A stretch of DNA of 64,000 bases from Haliclona indistincta (GCA_964017065.1 OZ024783.1:9003367-9067366), one strand, 5' to 3'. Numbered from the stretch's first letter, positions 10,208 to 21,830 are shown. The notes: generated by a model not told the origin, from the letters alone. Numbers and translations: made by a program.

Positions 10208-13200
10208 ATGGCAACACTACTAGTGTTTCTGCTGTTGTTGACTGTACCTGTCTCTGCCTTTACAAGCACTGATGTCTACTATGTCATAGCTGATGATGCT
10301 GGTCATGAGCAGTCATGTCCTCCACACCAGATATGCCACAACCTCTCCTACTACATCTCCCAGCCTGGCCGCTACTTCACCTCTAACACCACCATCATCT
10401 TCTTGGAAGGAAATCACAGCTATGATAGAGAGTTGCATGTATTTATAAGCCATGTGTATAATCTGACTCTGAAAGGACAAGGTGAGTGGCCGATAAAAGG
10501 AGCTGAGGTGACTGTGATGCAGTCTACAGTAATTATCAACTGCACCAGAGGGAGAGGATTGTTCATCTTTGATAGGTCTCATAATATTACGGTTGAAAGT
10601 CTTACAGTAGTCAACTGTGGAAGAGACAATCAGAATGGAGTATTTTCCTTTTCTTTGGTCGAGAATGTTCTTTTTCTCAAGAATTCAATACAACACATGA
10701 TGGGATGTGGACTAAGTATTTATCACTGTAAAAATCCTATAGTGATCACAAACTGCTCTTTCTATAATTCAACAGCATTGAATATCAGCCAAGAATTTTC
10801 GGGGAATCGTAATACCAGTGTAATAGTTTTGTCATACAGTGAACCATTCACTTTGGAAAGAAACTACCAACTAGACTTATCATACTCGAATATAACCAAG
10901 TGTCGTACCAATGGCAATGGAGGCGGTATAGTGTTCCGAGCATCTATTGGATCGTTTGAACTGTTTTTTGAGCATTTGGTATTGTCACAAAATACAGCTG
11001 CAGTAGGTGGTGGAATGTATTTTAATGTTTTATATTCAACGCTGTTTGTTAATATTATCAACACAGATTTTATTGATAATTATGGTCATTCCATTAATGA
11101 TATAAGCTTTAGCGGCTCTTTAAATTCACAAATTACTTTTTTTTTGACGAGGTCAACTATTGTGCATACTGGCATGACATATTCAGACTATGGAGTGTCT
11201 ATTATCAGTTATGGGGACACCGATGTTTCAATAGAGGACACTAGAATGAAATTTGCAAATTTACATTTAGCTGGCTTTTATATGAAAAGGATGATAGGTA
11301 ATCAATTATTGGAAATATCCTACTGCCAGTTTGAGAGCAGTCACAATGTGTCAGTCATTTTGTCTGTGGTTGAAGCAGACACTCATATCGCAAACTGTAT
11401 CTTCTCGAACAACACAGGAGGTAACTCTGTCATTGTATTCTTTTGTAAGGGCTCATTTATTGTTGGTAATTCTTTTGAAAACTGTGTGATATCGAATAAC
11501 AATATGACTGGAATCACTCTAATCGCAAGTAACGCTGTATTCTATGGTCGAAATGTGATACAGAATAACAGAAACACAGAGGGAGCAGGTATCACACTAT
11601 CAATGCAAGCCAGCATTGCAGTTTTTGGTGAGCTGTGTCTGTACAACAACACTGCTGATGAACGTGGTGGAGCAATTCTTTTACAGTCTTCAATATATTA
11701 TGCAGTGGATCATCAAACAGAATGCACAATCACAGTTTATCAAGGTAGTACAGGTATTTATGGCACAATAAAGTTCTCAGGCAACAGAGCAAGAAAAGGA
11801 GGAAGTGACATCTATGGTGCAGTACTCATGGGTTGTGTTTATGTACCACATGTGGGACAACCCAATGAAACCTCGTGGTACTTTGACACTCCTCTCAGCA
11901 AATATTTTCATTTCACTAACACTGACAGACTCTCCTCCATGGCCTCTGACCCCATCATGGTCTGCTTCTGTAACAATAGTGGCTTACCAGATTGCTCTGA
12001 TAGGACCCAGCATTACAAATCATATCCAGGACTAGAGATCAACACATCAATAGCTACAGTAGGATACTATGGCGGTACTAGTCCTGGTGTTGTGCAGGTC
12101 AGTACTCAACATGCAACACTTGTTCGTTCTTATGGTCAAAGCGTCAATAAAAACTGTTTTCAGCTCCACATTCTCCTGCGGAACACTTCCTCAGCAACAG
12201 CACTGGTTGATATCAGTGTGGATAGTGGACTACCGGGCTGGGGTTTGTCTATTGGAGTTGACATCATGGAGTGCCCAATTGGCTTTACTAAGATTTCAGG
12301 ACAGTGTCACTGCGAGCAGTTCTTGAGTGCTAGCAATGTCCAATGCAATTTATCTACCACAAGTGTCGACTTTCTTAGATCAGGCAACAGTTGGTTTGGC
12401 TACATCAACAACACTCAGTGTATAACTGGTACTACTAATTGTCCTTCTGACTACTGCAATCGATCCAATGTCTCATTTGACATCATGGCACCAGATCGTC
12501 AGTGTTTAGGCAATAGAACAGGTATACTCTGTGGACAATGCCAGTCTCACCTTAGTATCATGCTAGGATCCAATCGCTGTGGTACTTGCTCTAACTGGTA
12601 TCTTTTCTTGTTGCCGGTATTTGCCCTCGCTGGCATAGTGTTGGTGGCTGTGTTGATGTTCCTCAACTTGAGTGTCTCTGTCGGAAATATAAATGGACTA
12701 CTTTTCTATGCAAATATGGTGAAGCTCAATGAAGCTTTCTTCTTCCCTAATGGTAGTGTTCCTGTAGTGAGCCAGTTCATCTCATGGCTTAATCTTGAAC
12801 TGGGTATTGAAGTGTGTTTGTTTGATGGACTGGATGGCTACTGGAACACTTGGCTACAGTTTGCCTTTCCTGCTTACCTGTTCCTGCTCATGGGTGGTAT
12901 TATTGTGGGTTGCCGCTACTCTGTGTGGTTTTGCAGGTTGTGTGGCTCTCGTGCTGTCCCAACACTAGCTACATTAGTTTTTATCCCATATACAAAAATC
13001 GTAGTCACAGCCACTAATGCTCTTTCCATGTCCCAACTTCATATTCCATGCAATAACAGTATACTGATAGTGTGGAGTGTAGATGGAAACATTGAATATG
13101 GTAGTCATAAGCACCTTGTTTTGGTGGTCTTCTCTTGTGGTGTCCTGGTCATTGGACTGGCTTATCCTGTTTTAGTGTTGTGTGCTCCTCTGCTGGAGAG

Positions 13201-13849
13201 ATACAGTGACAAGTGTATCCCACAGCACAGATGGAATCCTGTGGCAAGGTTCAAGCCACTGTTGGATGCTTATGGAGGACCTTACAAAGACAAGTATCGA
13301 TTCTGGACCGGAGTGACTCTGATGGTGCGACTAACTCTCACTGTGGCATCTTCCTTTTCATCTATTTTCAGTGTCTCTATCACTGCCATGTTTGTTAGTA
13401 TTCTTGTACTTTGGTCTTTAACAGATTGTGTGTACAAAGAAAAATATCTTGGCGCACTTGAGGCATTTTTTCTTCTTAACGCAATTCTATTAAGCATTGT
13501 TATTCTTTTTTTAGATTTTCTCAAGATAGATTATCAAATAGCAACCATTGTGTCCATTTGCTTGTCACTAGTTGTCTCTCTTGTTACTATGGCAATGTAC
13601 ATAAGGCGGAACTTTGATCTTAAAAGGATGAAGAGGAAGCTATGGTTTAGAGACAGACCAGATGAGTACAGCCAAGTGGCAGCAGATCCCCACCATCGAT
13701 CATCTCCTCCAGGATCCCCACCATCGATAGTGTATGGCTCACATAGAGGACAGCATCAGTTTGTACTAGAGTTTCCCCATCCTCATGAAGAGAATGAGTC
13801 TTCCTCTCCAGTGCTGTTAGCAAGAGAACCACTACTGTTTGAAACATGA
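10208..13849 (+). CDS. Secreted-type beta-helix protein with C-terminal multi-pass membrane region (copy 1, intact)
   Basis: A 1213-residue single-exon frame. Residues 1-17 form a signal peptide. About residues 40-560 are an Asn/Ser/Thr-rich, heavily N-glycosylatable region with recurring inward-facing hydrophobic rungs (for example NNTGGNSVIVFFCKGSFIVG), as in right-handed parallel beta-helix (pectate-lyase-like) folds. A Cys-rich module follows (CGQCQSHLSIMLGSNRCGTC, just before residue 797), then about eight hydrophobic segments to residue 1135 and a cytosolic tail with PPGSPPSIVYGS and acidic/Ser motifs. The layout suggests a surface protein with a large extracellular sensor or adhesion domain; the ligand and role are unknown. 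Two further copies lie at 28781-37521 (disrupted) and 44339-45433 (truncated). The family is large in sponges from general knowledge, but I cannot name it. Confidence 0.85.
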   Translation: MATLLVFLLLLTVPVSAFTSTDVYYVIADDAGHEQSCPPHQICHNLSYYISQPGRYFTSNTTIIFLEGNHSYDRELHVFISHVYNLTLKGQGEWPIKGAEVTVMQSTVIINCTRGRGLFIFDRSHNITVESLTVVNCGRDNQNGVFSFSLVENVLFLKNSIQHMMGCGLSIYHCKNPIVITNCSFYNSTALNISQEFSGNRNTSVIVLSYSEPFTLERNYQLDLSYSNITKCRTNGNGGGIVFRASIGSFELFFEHLVLSQNTAAVGGGMYFNVLYSTLFVNIINTDFIDNYGHSINDISFSGSLNSQITFFLTRSTIVHTGMTYSDYGVSIISYGDTDVSIEDTRMKFANLHLAGFYMKRMIGNQLLEISYCQFESSHNVSVILSVVEADTHIANCIFSNNTGGNSVIVFFCKGSFIVGNSFENCVISNNNMTGITLIASNAVFYGRNVIQNNRNTEGAGITLSMQASIAVFGELCLYNNTADERGGAILLQSSIYYAVDHQTECTITVYQGSTGIYGTIKFSGNRARKGGSDIYGAVLMGCVYVPHVGQPNETSWYFDTPLSKYFHFTNTDRLSSMASDPIMVCFCNNSGLPDCSDRTQHYKSYPGLEINTSIATVGYYGGTSPGVVQVSTQHATLVRSYGQSVNKNCFQLHILLRNTSSATALVDISVDSGLPGWGLSIGVDIMECPIGFTKISGQCHCEQFLSASNVQCNLSTTSVDFLRSGNSWFGYINNTQCITGTTNCPSDYCNRSNVSFDIMAPDRQCLGNRTGILCGQCQSHLSIMLGSNRCGTCSNWYLFLLPVFALAGIVLVAVLMFLNLSVSVGNINGLLFYANMVKLNEAFFFPNGSVPVVSQFISWLNLELGIEVCLFDGLDGYWNTWLQFAFPAYLFLLMGGIIVGCRYSVWFCRLCGSRAVPTLATLVFIPYTKIVVTATNALSMSQLHIPCNNSILIVWSVDGNIEYGSHKHLVLVVFSCGVLVIGLAYPVLVLCAPLLERYSDKCIPQHRWNPVARFKPLLDAYGGPYKDKYRFWTGVTLMVRLTLTVASSFSSIFSVSITAMFVSILVLWSLTDCVYKEKYLGALEAFFLLNAILLSIVILFLDFLKIDYQIATIVSICLSLVVSLVTMAMYIRRNFDLKRMKRKLWFRDRPDEYSQVAADPHHRSSPPGSPPSIVYGSHRGQHQFVLEFPHPHEENESSSPVLLAREPLLFET

Positions 13850-14600
13850 ACTCACTGACATCCCCTCCTATCACACTCTACCTTAAACACCAGCGCATAA
13901 TGCATTCTCATTCCTTTTCATCATCATTAGGTTCTTGTAAACATTCTACTAGGCTAGTATCAGTAGGATTCTGTCATAACTTACTCTTATTTCTTCATTA
14001 TCTCTATAATTATGTGTGCATAGCTGTGCAATGCTTTAGCTGTACGCAAGAATGAGTATATAATGCTGAAAATGCAGATCTTAGTAGGTCCATGAGTTAC
14101 TGTGTCATAGTACAGTACAGCATCATTGGTAGAGCCTTGGCGAAAACTATGGACATATCCTGGGTACTCTCAATCTTACTTGTGACAGTAGCTGATGTAC
14201 TGCATTGCTAGTTTGACAACATGAAGTTTCGTCACTGATTGTGAGTGAATGAATTGATCTGAGTGGGCAGGTGAAAGAGAGTGCAGATGAGTACGTACTG
14301 TAGGGCATGCTTGTGTAAAGAAGGAGAGGTAGGGAGAAGGGAGGGGAGAGCGAAGGAGGAGAGGGGGAGAAACGAATGATTATTTGAAAGAGTTGCTTCT
14401 TGTATCAGGTCAAACTTGTTGTCTGTCTGGTTCACTGGTTCTAGTAGTGTTATCATCTGTTGTTGTGGTCAGGCCTCACTTGATACATATTTGTGGTAGA
14501 TATAGTCAATGAGATAAGTGGTCGAAAATTCAACTAGTAGAAAATCAATGGGATGCTATTATTTTATATTGGATGACATCATCGACGCCATATTTTGAGC
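13850..14600. other. 3' flank of beta-helix gene copy 1, with purine-rich tract
   Basis: This stretch is conserved with 37522-38147 behind gene copy 2, up to about 14450 where the two loci diverge. It probably holds the 3' UTR. A purine-only tract at about 14319-14374 carries four or more G-runs (AGGGAGAAGGGAGGGG) and is G-quadruplex-capable on the plus strand. The short frame at 13846-14055 is not supported. Confidence 0.5.
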
Positions 14601-14746
14601 CTTGAAAGGAACAAGATGGGATGATGCTTGCAAAAGTGTAGGAACTAATGCCTGCAAATGTAAAAGTCCCAAGTATCCCTAAATCAGCGGCTTGCTGCGA
14701 CAACATGCAAGTGACAAAATGTGGAATCCTCTTCCTACACCTTTTA
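14601..14746. repeat. Degenerate solo arm of family 2 foldback element
   Basis: The segment matches the foldback arm and adjoining sequence of the element at 32551-34414: GGAACAAGATGGGATGATGC, then AAAGTCCCAAGTATCCCTA, then AGCGGCTTGCTGCGACAAC. The opposite arm and the hairpin terminus are not found nearby, so this is a fragment. Confidence 0.65.
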
Positions 14747-16299
14747 CTACTTAAGGTGGCGGGTTCCCTTTCGCCCACGCATTGTGAATATCATTATAAG
14801 GGCTGGGCTCACAGTACTACACAATACACGCCAATGGCGTAGATAAAATTCAGAATTTTCGCACAAGATTTTTCATGCTGTGTAGCAAACTGTTTTTAGT
14901 CACTAGTACCTACTTGTAGCTGAACAACTTGCGGAGGGCTGGACTGAGCGTTTTTTGAAAATTTGCTCCTATAGGTATTTTATGGCTGTTAAAATGTGGG
15001 TCACTACACAAAAATTTCCATTCATCGACGATAACTCGTGATTCGAGGATAATAGCGAAAATCGCTCAGTCCAGCCCTCGTTAACGTCCTTGGCTTGAAG
15101 CTTCTCGTTTATTATAGACCTGCTACCCCTACACATCGAGAAATATGGTGCGAAAAATCTCACTCTCATTATGCGCTCTTGACAAGAACACATGATGTGA
15201 GGCTTGAGCTTGTGATTGTATCATCAGAGAGCCACTGGCAGATACGAAAGCAATGACGGTAGAAGGCAAGACAGAGTGTCACCAAGGTGTAGTAAGATGC
15301 AGAAACCAGTACATGTGAGTTTTGGCCATGTTCTTCACAAAACATTGTGCAGCATCGAATGTTGGGTTGCAATGATTGTTGCCAGTCCATAGTTTATTTT
15401 TGCGACCTATAGATTTCGAGAGTTAGAGGCGAAAACAAATTTTGTGTTTGAACGCCAGAGCTAAAGCCAACTTCCATGTATTCTGAGATTTTCGCCAAAG
15501 CAAGATCATCCACAAAATTTAATACAGTGAAACATGAGCTAGCGGTCACTTGAGTAATACTAGTGTCGTGATCGACACCTGTTCAAAATGATTTCAAGCG
15601 ACTAATAAACACGAGCGTTCATCTGTATCATGTAAAACCTCGTGGCAGCCAAACAGGAAATTTCACCTCTTAATTAGCGAATTGTTGTTAATAGTTGGGA
15701 ACGGCTCACGTACTTACAATGTAGCAATTGACAAACCAATGACCAGAGTCACCAGATGACTTTGCTACAGTCTTCAGTCAACAGTGAGTAGCTTTAAAGC
15801 TTTTTGTGCCACAGAATTTCGAAATAATCGCATAATTTGCTGTAGGTGTTACATGTCCAGCAAAGTCGTGCAATAAATTTCACTTGATGTGTAATGCAGC
15901 CATCTGCTTAATTCAGCCACTTTAACTTGATTCAAGGGGACAGGATTAGGCAGATTTTACTGTATTGTCTGCAAAAATAATGCGATATTCGGTTTACCCT
16001 AAGCCAGTTAGAGACCTCGGCCAACAGTATGATACGATATAGGAACCCTCATAGAGCTAATAGAGCCTGCGCTCATTGTGCTTGGGCTTTTTTTATGGCT
16101 TCTCATGATTTCTGATATTGCAAATTATAGTGCTATTGTACGTACTCGTACTTCTCTCAAATTTTAACAAGGAAATAAAAGAGGGTTATTATATCACCAG
16201 TTGGAAAAATGTCAGAAAACGAGTTCCATATTTTTGTAAATAATAATATGGAACTCATGTTCCTGTCGTGGAACATGTTTTGACAATGCTTTGGAATGA
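14747..16299. other. Gene-free stretch with one short inverted repeat
   Basis: No convincing coding sequence. A 17-bp inverted repeat (AGGGCTGGACTGAGCG at about 14937 and its complement at about 15061) encloses about 110 bp and could be a small MITE or hairpin. Several short frames here have no domain or paralogue support. Confidence 0.4.
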
Positions 16300-16690
16300 C
16301 ATGAAAACAGCGTTGGTGAAAGGATTTATACTGTGTTGAAATATAAAGCTCCTAAGATAGTATTCACAACTTTGCTGTCTACTCTACTGATTCAAATGGT
16401 TCCTGTTACAGCTGTACAATTCTGCGATGACTTCTTCATTGAGGAATCTTATGAATGCAGTACAATAGGGTTGTTTGGACGTATTATAAACAATAATTGT
16501 GATGACGGCGATTACTCAGTTACAGGTTCGTGTTTCATCTAGGCAATGCTATACTCGATCTGCACTCGGTATAGTAACAACCTCTGCTCTGATTGTCTAC
16601 CTCATTACTATGATCCTGTTGAAAGTTTCCGGGGAAAAGGAAGAAAAATACCTCAGCAATGTTGCACAGTAGCTATACAAGTTTTATAGC
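16300..16690 (+). pseudogene. Fragment of small multi-pass membrane gene family
   Basis: The plus strand encodes a stretch close to residues 105-160 of the gene at 61159-62118 (both contain AVQFCDDFFIEES). The frame then shifts, and the downstream TTSALIVYLITM-like and CCTVAIQVL-like pieces appear in other frames. The Cys-rich loop is partly deleted. Short frame 16333-16542 is its readable remnant. Confidence 0.75.
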
Positions 16691-17105
16691 ACTATCTACT
16701 GGGACTGTTTAAGCTAGCTTGCTAAAACTTTTTTACATTGTCTATAAACTAGTATCTATTGAAAAATGCAACATGAAAAAATCACTTCAGTTACCCTTTA
16801 ACTCCCAGTCTCTTCGGCGATTGGGATAAATATGTCCCGTACTGCCTCAGAGACCGGGCACATAACTTGCATTAGACCATAGCTAAGCGCTGTTGACCAA
16901 TCAGGTTGCGTAGCTGCAGGTCTATAAATCTCATAATGGAATCCCGCTACTGCTGCGACCTCATAATGGAATCCCACCACACGGCGCAGATTACGGTTCT
17001 GTGCGCGGAGTTCTACTGAATAATTTTTACAACGCACGCGTGTCCTTGCTCGTCGTTCGCGTCGTTTCTGGTTGCTGTTGCTATGGTCTAAATCAGTTAG
17101 ACAGC
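16691..17105. repeat. Dispersed repeat flanking the 1.55-kb palindrome
   Basis: About 16858-17105 matches 60110-60290 (shared GTTGACCAATCAGGTTG-type and AGTTCTACTGAATAATTTTT segments). About 16700-16800 resembles the region 9925-10010 upstream of the beta-helix gene. These are dispersed repeat sequences; no gene is supported. Confidence 0.55.
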
Positions 17106-18656
17106 GCATCCAATCGGATCTACGCGATGTAGAAGCCCTCGCGCCGTTACCATAGCGCCCTCGCTAGAGTAAGCCACCAATATTCGGCCACCATCTATTA
17201 TCGGCCACTCGTTCGTACACTTGCAAATACGCTACACAGATCAAACTTGACCTACGTATAGACACACACTTCCTCTGCCTGCATTGCAAATATGCAGCTC
17301 GTAACTGCTTCTTTGTCTACTGTGGAGACGAAGAAAGTGAGTAGCCGAAAAAATCGATGTTCGGCAAAAGCAATCTATTATCGGCCACCAGTCCTAGTGA
17401 CTGATAGACGAATAGGGCGGGATTGCAAGTCAGTACTGCAAACACCTTTATCCATCAGCATTACAACGAGCTACAATTGAAAAGCTCTCGTCTTGCCGTC
17501 CGGGTAATTTTCTTTTCCAAAGACCCCGGGGTCGAGCAATCTATGTTCGGCAACTCATGATATTGTTTCAGTGCAATTTATGCTCAAAGAAAACACAATT
17601 GCGATACAGAAACACGTCGGCTGAGTAGAGCCATCTCATGTCTATCACAATCACCAAAATTCAGTAACCCTGCGATCGTCTCTTGGTCGCACAAGCTGCA
17701 AACAGCCAAAATAGTGGGCGTGGCTTCCAAGGAGCAACCCAGTGTTTGTAAAACAAAAAGTAAACCGAGCATTCCAGAAGTCAAATTTGATTCTAAGCCT
17801 CTTTTTCTGCACTCGCAAAGTAGTTTAGCGCTGATCAGTGACTGCATTAGTAATGGATAGTAATTTTATAGAGAAGTCCTCAAATCAGCAAGCACTGTCC
17901 ATATCCATCACGAGTGCAGTCATTGATCAGCGCTAAACTACTTTGCGAGTGCCGACAAAGAGGCTTAGAATCAAATTTAACTTCTGGAATGCTCGGTTTA
18001 TTTTTTGTTTTACAAGCACTGGGTTACTCCTTGGAAGCCACGCCCACTATTTTGGCTGTTTGCAGCTTGTGCGATCAAGAGACGATCGCAGAGTTACTGA
18101 ATTTTGGTGATTGTGATAGACATGAGATGGCTCTACTCAGCCGACGTGTTTCTGTATTGCAATCGTGTTTTCTTTGAGCATAAATTGCACTGAAACAATA
18201 TCATGAGTTGCCGAACATAGATTGCTCGACCCCGGGGTCTTTGGAAAAGAAAATTACCCGGACGGCAAGACGAGAGCTTTTCAATTGTAGCTCGTTGTAA
18301 TGCTGATGGATAAAGGTGTTTGCAGTACTGACTTGCAATCCCGCCCTATTCGTCTATCAGTCACTAGGACTGGTGGCCGATAATAGATTGCTTTTGCCGA
18401 ACATCGATGTTTTCGGCTACCCACTTTCTTCGTCTCCACAGTAGACAAAGAAGCAGTTACGAGCTGCATATTTGCAATGCAGGCAGAGGTAGTGTGTGTC
18501 TATACGTAGGTCAAGTTTGATCTGTGTAGCGTATTTGCAAGTGTACGAACGAGTGGCCGATAATAGATGGTGGCCGAATATTGGTGGCTTACTCTACGCT
18601 CGGACGCTATATAGCAACGGCTCTCGGGCTTCTAAATCGCGTAGATCCTCGGATGC
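17106..18656. repeat. 1.55-kb near-perfect palindrome (arms about 750 bp)
   Basis: The left arm (17106 to about 17860) and the right arm (about 17890-18656) are inverted copies with only scattered differences and a central spacer of a few tens of bases. Each arm repeats a short motif, CTATTATCGGCCAC, with variants (TATTCGGCCACC, CTATGTTCGGCAAC). The outer 60 bp match the dispersed GATCTACGCGAT...CCGTTGCTAT repeat seen at 43384-43510 and 44278-44338. The mirrored 87-residue frames at 17584-17847 and 17914-18177 are the same sequence read from each arm and have no recognisable domain. If transcribed, it would form a very long hairpin. Confidence 0.9.
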
Positions 18657-19010
18657 ACTCTCTAACTATTATGTATTCAGCTCACATGTGTGCACAGTTT
18701 TGAGTATATTCACACCATTGAATGCTTGTTATGTACTTTTCCGTAATTGAGAAGAATAAAAATTAATAATAATATTATGTAATATTATGGTATGTCTTGT
18801 TTTATGAATGATTGACTTGATAAACAATATTTAATTCTCAAAATCAATAGCATACAAACTGGAATACAGTATACATGTACAATATACTTCTATAACTTAT
18901 GTTGTGTCCTCTTCTTGTGCATGATTTAACATTGTACCTTATCAATACACACAGTGCGAGATTTAACATTCAACTTTATTATAAAGTACATCACAAGCTT
19001 GCACACAATT
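18657..19010. other. Intergenic, 3' side of membrane gene
   Basis: AT-rich sequence. The first 30 bp match the right end of the repeat at 60395-60430. It probably includes the 3' UTR of the minus-strand gene that follows. Nothing else is recognised. Confidence 0.35.
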
Positions 19011-19826
19011 TTATGGTGTCTGATTATTGTCATCAGCAATCTTTTCAAATAGCCACCATTGAAAGTGGAACATGTAAAGACATATTATTGCTCCTGTAGG
19101 ATAGACTTTACCGATAGCATTAATCACACTGGAAGGTGTTAATAGATGTGTTTCCAACTCCAAATAGATCAGTATACCAGTAACAGCTATGGTTGTCAAT
19201 ATCATTATAACTTGCGTGATTGCGGTACACCATCGTCTACGCACTGTTCGGTTGGCTCCCTTGGAACACTTCAGAAGAATCCAAGTAATGACCAGTAACA
19301 ATATAACAGTGGTTGTTACTGTACCAAGTGCTGACCCAGTGGCTGCTCCTAGTCTGAAAACATATCTGTAACAAATGATGAAATTGATGTTGTTTTCTTT
19401 TAAGTAGCTTGTGTTGTGGCAGTCCAAGGGTTGATTAAATGTTGTATTTAAACTGTAGCAACAGGCAAAGCCATTTGGTGTGCAGCCAAAAGTGTCACTT
19501 AGTAGGAACGTATCCCAGAACTGAATCATAGCAATACTAATCAACTGAATCAATATTGAGAACAGTATGAATACGTGTGTATTAGGAGCTTTGTAGTTGA
19601 ATACAATATAGGATTCATCTCCTTCTTCATTTCTGCGTTTTTTCAGAATTTTGCCGAGAATGATTTCTGTAGCACTTTCAGCTATTTTGCGAATATTGCT
19701 TGTCCTCTTGATGTTCTGACAGCATATAGGTATAACGCAACTTAGTGAAATTGTGATGGAAACAAGTATAGCTGGTAGAATCTTGAGGATGACCATAACA
19801 CTATAGCTATAACAGAACGCTGGCAT
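19011..19826 (-). CDS. Small multi-pass membrane protein, unknown family (member A)
   Basis: A 271-residue single-exon frame, not recognised as a named family. It has an N-terminal hydrophobic segment (about residues 8-35), a basic cytosolic stretch, a segment at about 83-105, then an extracellular loop with Cys pairs (FGCTPNGFACCY, DCHNTSYLKEN) and N-glycosylation sites, then the family signature CYRYVFRLGAATGSALGTVT at about 150, followed by three hydrophobic segments. Paralogues are at 47116-48177, 61159-62118 and 63582-64000, with fragments at 16300, 48890 and 56950. All intact members are on the minus strand. The shared signature and loop cysteines imply a conserved membrane fold; function is unknown. 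Confidence 0.75.
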   Translation of the reverse strand: MPAFCYSYSVMVILKILPAILVSITISLSCVIPICCQNIKRTSNIRKIAESATEIILGKILKKRRNEEGDESYIVFNYKAPNTHVFILFSILIQLISIAMIQFWDTFLLSDTFGCTPNGFACCYSLNTTFNQPLDCHNTSYLKENNINFIICYRYVFRLGAATGSALGTVTTTVILLLVITWILLKCSKGANRTVRRRWCTAITQVIMILTTIAVTGILIYLELETHLLTPSSVINAIGKVYPTGAIICLYMFHFQWWLFEKIADDNNQTP

Positions 19827-19914
19827 TGTGTTACAATAAACTAGCTAAGTTGAATTCCAGAGATATCCACTGTGTATTATAGGTACTAGAGTGTTTGTGA
19901 TCAGTTATTACAAG

Positions 19915-20062
19915 CATTGCAGCATGTAACCAGAAACCACACAACTTGTGTGACTACACAACCACACAACTTGTGTGACTACACAACCACACAACCATGT
20001 CCATGTTCCAGAAACCACACAACCATATGTAACCAGAAACCACACAATCACACAACCTTGCA
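19915..20062. repeat. CACACAAC-type tandem repeats
   Basis: Short imperfect tandem units built on AACCACACAACTTGTGTGAC and ACCAGAAACCACACAACC occur about six times. The TTGTGTG/CACACAA pairs let each unit fold back on itself. It lies just upstream (5') of membrane gene member A. Confidence 0.7.
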
Positions 20063-20890
20063 CAGGTGTGCTTTACATCACTTCATAGATTTAAATATTT
20101 TAGAATGTATCTCCAAAGGTGCACAGATTCAAACAGTGGTGCACTAAAAGCAGTGGAACCATGGAAGCATGCAAATAGACAGATTATTGTTTTTAAAATG
20201 CACACATAAAGCTGGACATGAATGTAATGCTTTGCTCACACCACTCTCCAAGCGAAAGGGCGAGTCTGAAGAGTGAACTTTCATTTGCTGTTTTTTAAAA
20301 GCAAAAAAAAACACTCAAATTATCTTGGTCATCTGTTTGCTCGAATATGAAATAGCCTACACATTATTTTGGAATTAAGAATTTTGAAACCGGAACGTTC
20401 TTAGTATGTGCGTAAAGAATGTCAAGGCTAGGACTAAGTTTGATTGATTTAACTAAGTTCGATTCGTGCAGATTGATCAGTGAATGCTACCATTAAATTC
20501 TCATCCATCCTTGAAGGCACTATAGACACTCATCTCGTGTATTTTGTCGACTAGGAACTTAAACAATCCGATGATTCATAGCATAGTGATTCTGGCAGCT
20601 AAAGGACAAGAATGATCTAGACGTTGAACACAAAATGATGGATTTGCGTGGGTGAACATGGCATGATGTGGTATTGAGCAATCTTAGGAAATAATAGGAA
20701 TAGACGCTGTGTTGTCAGACAACAATTATTTGATCATAATTTGTTCTAATAATAATGTGATTAATAAAAAATTATATTATAATTTTGGCATGTTTGGTAT
20801 CTTTCATCGTCTTTGTTTGACATACTTTGATCAATGATATATTGTACATACTCTAAGCATGGAATGCGATTAATTGCCAATTCAACACAG
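20063..20890. other. Intergenic, nothing recognised
   Basis: AT-rich sequence with stop codons in all frames at short intervals. No repeat shared with other parts of the window was found by eye. Confidence 0.35.
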
Positions 20891-21062
20891 CCGGTTTCAT
20901 CCACACCTGGTGTGAATGAAACCACACCTGGTGTGGATGAAACCACACCAGGTGTGGATGAAGCATCTGCACCTGGCTCCACACATTCACACCTGCACCA
21001 GGTGTGGATGAAGCGCTTGGCTCTATCTGTGCACCTGGCACAGATAGAGCCAAGTGCTTGTC
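20891..21062. repeat. Palindromic CACACCTGGTGTG cluster and 39-bp hairpin
   Basis: Four imperfect units of CACACCTGGTGTGGATGAA lie at 20901-20970 and again near 21000; each core CACACCTGGTGTG is itself palindromic. Next to them, 21016-21054 is an almost perfect hairpin with stem CTTGGCTCTATCTGTGC. Overlapping short frames on both strands are by-products of the symmetry. Confidence 0.75.
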
Positions 21063-21830
21063 AAACCTGGCTCTATCTGTCAACATCTGTCAGTCAAGTC
21101 TGGTATTATGTTTGTACAAGATTTCATGTGACTATCATGAACACGTGCATGAATGCAATGAACTAGAGGAGGTTGGCAATACGTCATCGATCATTTTTAT
21201 GGAGGCAGTGTGTGGCCTGAGTTCACTGACCAGATGAAATTCATTTATGAAATAAGGTTTATGAACCTCATGAATATTCAAAAGCAGATTCCTTAGAACT
21301 GCCTGTATTGTGCCTATGCTAACTCCAGAAGTTGAGAACAACTTGCAATCTTGGAGTAATTCACCATACATGTGAATAAGGCTGTAATCAGCCGTCACTG
21401 GTGGCATGGCGGCAGAGATATTTTGATGATGAAGTCTATGATTTTTCCACTGAGTTCACTGTGCACATTTGCCAGACTGTCTGCACTACCTCACTAATGC
21501 ACCACAATGCTATAACTTAATGTTGGGGAAGAGTACTTTACGTGATTTATGGAATGAGGGCATGGTCAAGTGCCTGTAAAGTACGACTCACCAACATTAA
21601 ATGTTGCTTCCTGGACGACATCAAGCTTACAAAGTGCTTGGGTGACTTGTGTTGGCGACGCATGCTACATGCAATTTATTGTTCGTTCAATAATTATTAC
21701 ACTTGTGAAATCATAGAGTCCTGGTGGTGCCTTTGATGTTGGACAGAAAGTAACACAATATTATTATTATTGTGTATACCGATGGAAATCATGTAATTGC
21801 ATGTATCATGGGTTGGGCAACTGATGCAGT
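21063..21830. other. Intergenic with one weak minus-strand frame
   Basis: A 90-codon minus-strand frame (21135-21407) has ordinary amino-acid composition (MPPVTADYSLIHMYGELLQD start) but no domain I recognise and no paralogue in the window. I leave it as a possible exon rather than a gene. The remainder shows nothing. Confidence 0.25.

Noticed and set aside
17584..18177. Two similar 87-residue proteins on opposite strands
   Set aside because: They are the two arms of one palindrome read in each direction, and no domain or separate conservation is visible.
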